Both the position numbers and the translations under genes were made by a program. DNA of 37,437 nt, from NCBI GenBank assembly GCA_002452265.1, contig DKEW01000034.1, positions 117,045-154,481 of the forward strand. Reading direction: 5' to 3'. Shown one piece after another: positions 31,922 to 37,437 of the stretch (position 1 is the stretch's first letter; each line of letters opens with the position of its first letter). Source of the DNA: Pelobacter sp. UBA6812. GTDB taxonomy: Bacteria > Desulfobacterota > Desulfuromonadia > Desulfuromonadales > Syntrophotaleaceae. The notes under the pieces were generated by a model that worked only from the letters and a program-made list of their open reading frames with translations, was not told where the DNA came from and did not search any database.

Positions 31922-33223
31922 ATGAAAAAATCGGCCATTCTCGTCGCGGGGTTGATTGTCGCAGCTATGTTTGGGGCGACTTGCTATTCCAGCGTAAAAA
32001 CTGAAAGGGTATTTGCCGCCCAAACGGAAAAGATGGACAATTTTTACGGTCCGATGTTGGGTGTCAGCCTCGATGCCTATGAACGCGGTTTTTTTCATTC
32101 CCGTGCCAAGACTTCTATGCAAGTGGGGAAGGCTCAACGCTTACATCTGTTTCACAGGATGACGCATCTGCCCTGGGGGGCGAAGATGGTGACAACTGTC
32201 GATAAACAAGCCTATGCGCCGGAACAGCTTTCTGCAATCAGTGAAGTTCTCCCCTTGGAACAGTTGAAAATAGTCTGCCATTTTGGCATGACTGGGAGTT
32301 CCGATGCGAAGGTGGAAATCCCGGCCATTGTCATGGAAGAGGATGGTATAAAGATTAGTTTTGCCGGCATTGGCCTGACCGGTGGACTCAATGCCGCTAT
32401 GGATCGGGGGGATTTCGATGTACGGATCGCAAACCTGCAGGTGCAGGCTGCCGATGAGAAAGAGCTTGCCGTTGCCGGGTTGCGCTACTCGGGTACGTAT
32501 CGGGAGGTGGACGGTTTCCCCCTCGGCGAAGGGGCGTTTCAGCTGGATGACATGCAGGCTATGCATGGCGATATGGTTACCCATGCACTGAAAAAAGTTA
32601 TCTGTTGTTTCAACAGTACCCTGACGGATCAGACCTTAAACGAATATGTGGATATCACTTTTGGAAACATAGCGGTTTTAGACGCATCTTGTTCGGGCGG
32701 CCAGTTGAAGTTCGATATCACCGGATTGGATGCTGAAAGCGTTCGCGCTATTCGCGATGCTTATCGGGCCTCTTCGGCAGAGGCTTTCAGTGGGGGGAGT
32801 GTTGATCCCTTTATGTTGCAGCTGCAGGTTATGTCCAAGAGTATGGAGTTGTTGCAAAAGGGCATGCAATTCAAGCTTGAAACCCTGAGGTTGGAGCATG
32901 CCAATGGGTCGATGAGCGCTGAAGGATTTATTGATCTGAAGAAAAGGGAAGATGGAGCTACGCCTGCCTTTGATCTAAAAAATATCGAGGCGCAAGTAAA
33001 ACTGCATTTTGATGAGGGTGCTTTTGCTGACGGCTATCGCCTGGCAAGGGCCATGCGTGGAAACCGCAATTCCACTGAAGATCTTTCCCTTCAGGCGGAA
33101 ACGCTTGCGCAGTCGTTGCTGGCGCAAGGGGTTCTGATTCAGGACGGGGATGGTGGTCTGAGGGCCGATTTGTCCTTTGCCGATGGTAAGGCAAGCTTGA
33201 ATGGGAAGCCCATGTCGCGTTAG
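31922..33223 (+). CDS. DUF945 (YdgA-like) exported protein
   Basis: 433 residues; ATG 31922 with CAGGAGAG just upstream. N-terminal signal or anchor: MKKSAILVAGLIVAAMFGAT, then a periplasmic domain. YERGFFHSRAKTSMQV at about 45-60 is the typical start of the DUF945 domain of E. coli YdgA-like proteins (there YxRGWFxSxA). The remainder is a repetitive beta-rich pattern (QLDDMQAMHG, FDVRIANLQVQA, ISFAGIGLTGG) reminiscent of AsmA-like folds. Function unknown; proteins of this family are periplasmic or inner-membrane anchored. It is 109 bp after modF and followed by a terminator. Confidence 0.75.
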   Translation: MKKSAILVAGLIVAAMFGATCYSSVKTERVFAAQTEKMDNFYGPMLGVSLDAYERGFFHSRAKTSMQVGKAQRLHLFHRMTHLPWGAKMVTTVDKQAYAPEQLSAISEVLPLEQLKIVCHFGMTGSSDAKVEIPAIVMEEDGIKISFAGIGLTGGLNAAMDRGDFDVRIANLQVQAADEKELAVAGLRYSGTYREVDGFPLGEGAFQLDDMQAMHGDMVTHALKKVICCFNSTLTDQTLNEYVDITFGNIAVLDASCSGGQLKFDITGLDAESVRAIRDAYRASSAEAFSGGSVDPFMLQLQVMSKSMELLQKGMQFKLETLRLEHANGSMSAEGFIDLKKREDGATPAFDLKNIEAQVKLHFDEGAFADGYRLARAMRGNRNSTEDLSLQAETLAQSLLAQGVLIQDGDGGLRADLSFADGKASLNGKPMSR

Positions 33224-33245
33224 TCGTGTTTGTGTTAGAAATACG

Positions 33246-33278
33246 GAGCCGCTTTCAGGTACTGAGAGCGGCTCTTTT
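33246..33278 (+). terminator. intrinsic terminator after the DUF945 gene
   Basis: GAGCCGCTTTCA / CTGAGAGCGGCTC-type stem (33246-33274; outer 8 bp perfect, inner part with one G-T pair) followed by TTTT, 22 bp after the stop codon. Confidence 0.8.
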
Positions 33279-33405
33279 GCGTAAGCGGTGGATGAAGATT
33301 GTTCATGCGTGGAATAAACAGGGAGCACGTTGGATCGAGTCCCATGGTGTTCCATCTATTTGTTTGTTGCCGATTGGGCGAATGGAAGCCCTGATGGTCT
33401 ATGGG

Positions 33406-34512
33406 TCAAAAAACTGAAGGTGTAAAGGGCAAATTCAGGGCTTTTGCTACAGCCTGGTTATGTAATAGACCCTGGTGAAGATTCAGTCCTTTAGCCAACG
33501 CCGGATCTTCGCTCAAGGCCTGCTGCAGTCCCTTGTTTGCCAAGTCGCGGATGTACGCCAGGGTACTATTGGTCAGGGCGAAGGTGCTGGTACGGCTGAC
33601 GGCGCCGGGCATGTTGGCTACACCGTAGTGCAAAACCCCGTGCACTTCACGTACCGGGTCGTCATGGCTGGTCGGGCGAATCGTCTCCACGCAACCACCT
33701 TGATCTACGGCCAGATCGACAATTACGCTGCCTGCTTCCATTTTTTTTACCAGGGCTTCCGACACCAGGTGGGGCGCCTTGGCTCCCGGGATCAATACCG
33801 CTCCGATAACCAGGTCCGCGCGGGAAACTTCTTCTTCGATATTTTGTGAATTCGACATCAGCGTGTGGATATGGTTGCCGTAGTGGTCGTCCAGGATGGC
33901 CAGTCGTGCCGGTTCGATGTCAAGCACTGTGACATCAGCACCCATCCCCACAGCTATGCGCACCGCATTGCTGCCCCCGGTTCCGGCTCCCAACACCACG
34001 ACGCGCCCGGGGCGTACTCCCGGGGCGCCCGCGAGCAATACCCCTTTGCCGCCATGTTCTTTCTGTAAAAATTGGGCGCCAATTTGAACCGCCATGCGAC
34101 CGGCCACCTCACTCATGGGTTGCAACAGGGGCAGGCTGCGATCATCAAGCTGGATGGTTTCGTAGGCGAGAGCGGTAACCCGGTTTTTAAGGAGCGAAGA
34201 GGTCAGTTCCGCGTTGGCAGCCAAGTGCAGATAGGTGAATAAACATTGTCCGGGGCGCAGCAACCCGTACTCTTCGGGGAGTGGTTCCTTGACCTTGACG
34301 ATCAGTTCCGCCGCCGCATAGATGCTGTCAGCGGTTTGCAGTATGCCGGCGCCTGCCCGGCGATATTCTTCGTTGCTGAGGCCGCTGCCTGTTCCCGCCC
34401 CCTGTTCTACCAGGACCGTGTGGCCGGCTTCGGTTAAAGTCCGCACTCCGGCCGGAGTCATGGCGACCCGGTATTCACGGGTTTTGATCTCTTTGGGAAT
34501 TCCTATAATCAT
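33406..34512 (-). CDS. ald: alanine dehydrogenase
   Basis: NAD-dependent interconversion of L-alanine with pyruvate and ammonia. 368 residues, the usual length. MIIGIPKEIKTREYRVAMTP at the N-terminus, IVKVKEPLPEEY with the substrate lysine, FTYLHLAAN with the catalytic histidine, and the NAD fold VVLGAGTGGSNAVRIA at about 170-185. C-terminal segment GVANMPGAVSRTSTFALTN is typical. It lies downstream of serA on the same strand but is separated by a terminator, so it is probably transcribed from its own promoter in the short gap. It may supply ammonia assimilation or alanine use. Confidence 0.95.
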   Translation of the reverse strand: MIIGIPKEIKTREYRVAMTPAGVRTLTEAGHTVLVEQGAGTGSGLSNEEYRRAGAGILQTADSIYAAAELIVKVKEPLPEEYGLLRPGQCLFTYLHLAANAELTSSLLKNRVTALAYETIQLDDRSLPLLQPMSEVAGRMAVQIGAQFLQKEHGGKGVLLAGAPGVRPGRVVVLGAGTGGSNAVRIAVGMGADVTVLDIEPARLAILDDHYGNHIHTLMSNSQNIEEEVSRADLVIGAVLIPGAKAPHLVSEALVKKMEAGSVIVDLAVDQGGCVETIRPTSHDDPVREVHGVLHYGVANMPGAVSRTSTFALTNSTLAYIRDLANKGLQQALSEDPALAKGLNLHQGLLHNQAVAKALNLPFTPSVF

Positions 34513-34567
34513 AGACGGAACATGCTCCCGACAAAGCAGGTCATCAGGGCCCGGTGGCTGGGACCTG

Positions 34568-34598
34568 AAAAATGGGCCGGTGCGTATGGCACCGGCCC
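34568..34598 (-). terminator. intrinsic terminator after serA (minus strand)
   Basis: On the minus strand GGGCCGGTGC, five-base loop, GCACCGGCCC (34574-34598 on +) then ATTTTTC. A 10-bp perfect GC-rich stem with a T-run, 13 bp after the serA stop and before ald. Confidence 0.85.
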
Positions 34599-34611
34599 TT
34601 TGTGGATGAAA

Positions 34612-36216
34612 TTATTCTTCCGGGCGAGCCTTAATCAGATGCAGATACTTGATGAAGCTGGCCTCGACCATGGAGCCGATTTCGTCCACCACGTTGGACG
34701 GTACAGCTGAGTCCAGGGACAGAATAACCATGGCTTCCCCCCGTTTTTCCTGGCGGCCGAGGTTCATGGCGGCAATATTGATATCGTGCTCGCCCATGAT
34801 TTGACCGATTTTGCCGATCATGCCCGGCTGGTCCTTGTAGGTGATGACCAGCATGTGTTCTTCCGGAGCAAAGTCGACCTGACAGTCACGCAGACGCACA
34901 ATGCGGGGCTGACCTTCGAAGTGGGTGCCGACGATGGACCGGCGCATGCCGGGGCCCTCAATGTCGATGGTGACGGTGTTGGCAAATGCCGCGGGATCAG
35001 GATTTTTGACTTCCTCGATGGTAATGCCCATGTTTTCGGCGATGAGGGCGGCGTTAACCATATTGACATCCTGCTCCACTTTGTTATCCAGCAGGGCCGC
35101 TACACCACAGACGGTAATGGGTGTGCAGCAGAAATTGGCAACATTGCCCTGATAAGTAAAAGTGATTTTGTTCAGGTTGGAATCGGTCAGTTGAGACACG
35201 AAATCGGCCATGATATTTACCAGCCGCAAAAACGGCCGCATCTGCCCCATCAGCGAACTGTCGAAACGCGGAATATTGGCGGCGTATTCCATGGGTTGCT
35301 CGTTAGCAAACCGCACGATGTCTTTGGCCACGTCGATGGACACGTTAATCTGGGCCTCGGCGCTTGAGGCGCCCAGGTGAGGTATGGCAAGCATACGCTC
35401 GTGCGCAATAAGCTGTTTGATGTGGTCGCTTTTGGGGGGTTCTTCGCTCCACACGTCGACGCAGGCCGTGCCGACCTTGCCGCTTTCCAGAGCAGCCAGC
35501 AGAGCCGGCTCATTGATGATCCCGCCGCGGGCAGTGTTGACCAGAATGACGCCATCTTTCATTTGTTCAAATTGGGCAGCATCGATGAGGTTGCGGGTTT
35601 CGTCGTTGAGAGGTACATGTACGGAAATGACGTCGGAGGTTTTGATCAGTTCTTCGAGGGAAACAAGCCTTACGCCGAGATCCTGTACCCGTTTTTCCGA
35701 GATGTAGGGGTCGCAGCCGATAACTTCGCAACCAAATGCCTTCAGGCGGGTGACCACGCCGCCGCCGATTTTATTGAGCCCGATGACACCGGCAACCTTG
35801 TCTTTGAGCTCCATGGCTTTGATGGAACGGTTCCATTCGCCGCTCTTGATGCTGTTGTCAGCTTTGACCAGTTTGCGACAGGCCGCCAGGATAAGAGCCA
35901 TAGCGTGTTCAATGACACTGTTGATATTGCCGAACGGTGCGTTGCAGACGATGATCCCTTTTTCGCTGGCCGCTTTGAGATCGACGTTATCCAGCCCAAC
36001 CCCGGCTCTGGCGACGACTTTGAGATTTTTCCCGGCCTCGAGCAGTTCACGGTCCGCCTTGGTCGCGCTGCGAATCACCAGTGCCTCATAGTTGCCGATG
36101 ATGTTCAGCAATTCTTCCCGGGTAAGGTCGGTTTTGACGTCCAACTCGATAAGGGGTTCTTTTTCAAGAATCAAGAGTCCCTCTTTGGCAAGTTTTTCCG
36201 CAACCAGAATTTTCAT
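34612..36216 (-). CDS. serA: D-3-phosphoglycerate dehydrogenase, long form with ACT domain
   Basis: First step of serine synthesis. 534 residues from ATG 36216, preceded on the minus strand by AAGGAG; the 650-residue frame reaching 36564 was rejected. Substrate domain starts MKILVAEKLAKEGL. Catalytic residues: Arg in VNTARGGIINE, Glu in VDVWSEEPP, His in IPHLGASSAEAQ. ASB domain about 320-450, ACT domain about 455-534 (LVITYKDQPGMIGKIGQIMGEHDINIA), so serine feedback is possible. Oddity: the NAD Rossmann motif reads GVIGLNKIGGGV instead of the usual GLGxIG, with Asn replacing the second glycine. Codon AAT is clear in the sequence. Confidence 0.95.
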   Translation of the reverse strand: MKILVAEKLAKEGLLILEKEPLIELDVKTDLTREELLNIIGNYEALVIRSATKADRELLEAGKNLKVVARAGVGLDNVDLKAASEKGIIVCNAPFGNINSVIEHAMALILAACRKLVKADNSIKSGEWNRSIKAMELKDKVAGVIGLNKIGGGVVTRLKAFGCEVIGCDPYISEKRVQDLGVRLVSLEELIKTSDVISVHVPLNDETRNLIDAAQFEQMKDGVILVNTARGGIINEPALLAALESGKVGTACVDVWSEEPPKSDHIKQLIAHERMLAIPHLGASSAEAQINVSIDVAKDIVRFANEQPMEYAANIPRFDSSLMGQMRPFLRLVNIMADFVSQLTDSNLNKITFTYQGNVANFCCTPITVCGVAALLDNKVEQDVNMVNAALIAENMGITIEEVKNPDPAAFANTVTIDIEGPGMRRSIVGTHFEGQPRIVRLRDCQVDFAPEEHMLVITYKDQPGMIGKIGQIMGEHDINIAAMNLGRQEKRGEAMVILSLDSAVPSNVVDEIGSMVEASFIKYLHLIKARPEE

Positions 36217-36520
36217 TGTAGCTCCTTTTGTGTTCAAGCAACTGTCTGACCGGGGGGCGGAGAGGACATGCATGGGATGTCCGAAGGGGGTGCCTCGGGG
36301 TCGGGTTAGGGTTGATGTCTGGGCAGGCCTCACCGAAAAGTCTGCCCGATTCCAGGACTTGAAAAGCCTTGTCATAATATAAAACGCAGATAATTTTTGC
36401 CAGTAAATTTGTCCTTCTGAGAATTGTTTAAAAAAAGCTGGTAAAATAAGAATATATTCACTATTATACCGTTCAAATTTACTGGCTTTTTCTAAATACG
36501 CTAAATACAGGATTATTAAT
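36217..36520. promoter_or_regulatory. divergent intergenic region of serA and the ELWRSDGT-repeat gene
   Basis: 304 bp without a gene. The serA-proximal half is GC-rich and contains a hairpin-capable GGGCAG / CTGCCC pair at about 36333-36350. The distal half is AT-rich and holds the 13-bp inverted repeat described separately. AGGA at 36509-36512 is the likely ribosome site for the ATG at 36521. No clear sigma-70 promoter could be fixed for either gene. Confidence 0.5.
36399..36486. repeat. 88-bp segment bounded by perfect 13-bp inverted repeats (MITE-like or dyad operator)
   Basis: GCCAGTAAATTTG (36399-36411) and CAAATTTACTGGC (36474-36486) are exact reverse complements around 62 bp of AT-rich sequence. 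Both are flanked on the outside by TTTTT (36394-36398 and 36487-36491), which could be a target-site duplication but is low-complexity. No transposase is encoded. It may instead be an operator pair acting on serA or the secreted protein gene. Confidence 0.55.
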
Positions 36521-37318
36521 ATGTGTCGTTTTCTATCTCTATTGCTCATCTCATTTCTTGTCATCGGGGTCGCCAGCGGGTTTCGTGTGTCTCAGGGCAA
36601 GATTCTCCAGAATGGTTTTCTGGCCAGTTGCTTTCGGGGCTACAGTGCTGCCTGGGGGCAGGAACTATGGCGTTCTGACGGCACTTCCGAGGGGACTGCG
36701 CTTATCCGTGATATCAATCCTGGCAGTAACTCGGGGCAACCCTATCAGTTCAGAGCAACGGATGAGCTTATATATTTTGGCGCAGACGATGGTAGTCATG
36801 GTTTTGAGTTGTGGCGTTCCGATGGCAGTGCCACCGGCACTCAGATGGTGGCGGATATCAATGATGGCCCGGCCGGTTCTTTCCCGGCCGGCATCACCAT
36901 TTTGGACAAGCTGGTTTGTTTCGGAGCGGATGACGGCAGTGCCGGACGTGAACTGTGGTGCTCGGCGGGTACCGCTAACGATACCCGCATGATCCTGGAT
37001 ATCTATCCGGGTTCCAAGGGTTCCAATCCAAGATATTTCACCGAGGTTGATGGTGTGCTGTTGTTCGAAGCCGATGACGGCATACATGGCAGGGAATTGT
37101 GGCGTACGGACGGCACCCCCGAAGGTACCATGCTGGTTTACGATATTTACGCCGGTAGCGATAATTCCTGGCCATCTAATTTTTCCAAGACCAACGGAAT
37201 ACTGTTGTTTCGCGCTACCGATAGCATGCACGGGCGCGAACTATGGCGTAGCGACGGTACCCCGGAGGGAACCTACATGGTTAGGGACCTCAATAAGGGG
37301 GTGAAAAGTGCCTTCTAG
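36521..37318 (+). CDS. secreted ELWRSDGT-repeat protein
   Basis: 265 residues with a hydrophobic N-terminus (MCRFLSLLLISFLVIGVASG) suited to export. Residues about 47 onward are five tandem units of about 47 residues, each starting with G-x-ELWRSDGTxxGT, then a V/I-x-DI segment and an FxADDG turn; the third is degenerate (ELWCSAGTANDT) and the fifth is cut short after MVRDLNKGV. Such ELWxxDGT repeats occur in secreted, probably surface or calcium-related beta-propeller-like proteins. Five units is short for a closed propeller, so the protein may oligomerise or be a shortened copy. Function unknown. It is separated from the other genes by its own promoter region and a terminator. Confidence 0.8.
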   Translation: MCRFLSLLLISFLVIGVASGFRVSQGKILQNGFLASCFRGYSAAWGQELWRSDGTSEGTALIRDINPGSNSGQPYQFRATDELIYFGADDGSHGFELWRSDGSATGTQMVADINDGPAGSFPAGITILDKLVCFGADDGSAGRELWCSAGTANDTRMILDIYPGSKGSNPRYFTEVDGVLLFEADDGIHGRELWRTDGTPEGTMLVYDIYAGSDNSWPSNFSKTNGILLFRATDSMHGRELWRSDGTPEGTYMVRDLNKGVKSAF

Positions 37319-37374
37319 GCAATGTCCATCCGCAACTCGGATGTCGTGAATTGATAAGGCTCAAGGCAAAATAA

Positions 37375-37406
37375 AAAAGGGACCTGCATTTCTGCAAGTC
37401 CCTTTT
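37375..37406. terminator. bidirectional intrinsic terminator between the repeat-protein gene and tRNA
   Basis: AAAAGGGACCTGCA / TGCAAGTCCCTTTT with a TTTC loop and one mismatch. T-runs lie on both sides (TTTTATTTTATTT on +, TTTTTTATTTT on -). It serves the repeat-protein gene (+) and the tRNA gene entering from the right (-). Confidence 0.8.
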
Positions 37407-37414
37407 ATTTTATT

Positions 37415-37437
37415 TGGTAGCGGGGACAGGATTTGAA
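37415..37437 (-). tRNA. 3' end of a tRNA gene, cut by the window edge
   Basis: On the minus strand the last bases read TTCAAATCCTGTCCCCGCTACCA: T-loop TTCAAAT, T-stem half CCTGT, acceptor strand CCCCGCT, discriminator A and an encoded CCA. The 5' part and anticodon lie beyond base 37437, so the isotype cannot be read. The acceptor is compatible with several tRNAs, including an initiator tRNA with its mismatched first pair. Confidence 0.8.

Noticed and set aside
36217..36564. 116-codon N-terminal extension of serA
   Set aside because: SerA proteins start at MKILVAEK, and AAGGAG precedes ATG 36216.
1..37437. CRISPR array, rRNA operon or prophage
   Set aside because: No regularly spaced direct repeats, no rRNA sequence and no phage or transposase genes were seen.

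Overview
The window is about 37.4 kb of bacterial chromosome, dense with genes and free of phage, plasmid or insertion-sequence genes. The gene set points to a strictly anaerobic or fermentative deltaproteobacterium of the Desulfuromonadales (Pelobacter/Syntrophotalea or Geobacter relatives). The clues are an oxygen-sensitive class III ribonucleotide reductase, a double-cubane-type dehydratase-like protein with its activase, a short cobalamin methionine synthase, an orphan NuoF-type flavoprotein with bacterial ferredoxin domains, a sigma-54 activator and abundant PAS/response-regulator signalling. The taxonomic call is inference from gene content; no rRNA gene is present.

Layout. 1-2547 (+): anaerobic ribonucleotide reductase, with the glycyl-radical tail encoded as a separate 48-residue ORF between nrdD and nrdG. 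2659-4778 (-): small membrane protein, 2-hydroxyacyl-CoA-dehydratase-like (double-cubane) protein and its ATP-dependent activase. 4956-12740 (+): glutamate racemase, GerMN protein, methionine synthase, a conserved unknown, the two halves of a split transketolase and an NtrC-type regulator with a GAFTDA motif. 12825-15555 (-): class II photolyase, MBL-fold hydrolase and DJ-1/PfpI protein. 15697-21260 (-): CorA, an undescribed 782-residue P-loop ATPase, MscS and an anion/ArsB-type permease, which look like one ion-homeostasis operon. 21379-22326 (+): DUF523-DUF1722 protein. 22487-26870: signalling cluster with a lone receiver (-) divergent from a multi-PAS histidine kinase and a REC-PAS-GGDEF protein (+). 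27042-29646 (+): NuoF-like flavoprotein, a small unknown and a DUF502 membrane protein. 29647-30354: about 700 bp with no convincing gene. 30355-33223 (+): ModF-type double ABC ATPase and a DUF945 exported protein. 33406-36216 (-): alanine dehydrogenase and phosphoglycerate dehydrogenase. 36521-37318 (+): secreted ELWRSDGT-repeat protein. The right edge cuts a tRNA gene on the minus strand.

The most interesting items are the split glycyl-radical reductase, the double-cubane protein pair with a membrane partner, the CorA/ATPase/MscS/permease operon with its uncharacterised ATPase, the orphan NuoF-like protein, two signature-motif substitutions (GAFTDA in the sigma-54 activator, GLNKIG in SerA), and an 88-bp MITE-like inverted repeat between serA and the ELWRSDGT gene. 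Start codons were reassigned where a Shine-Dalgarno sequence and family alignment disagreed with the longest ORF; several genes appear to use TTG or GTG.
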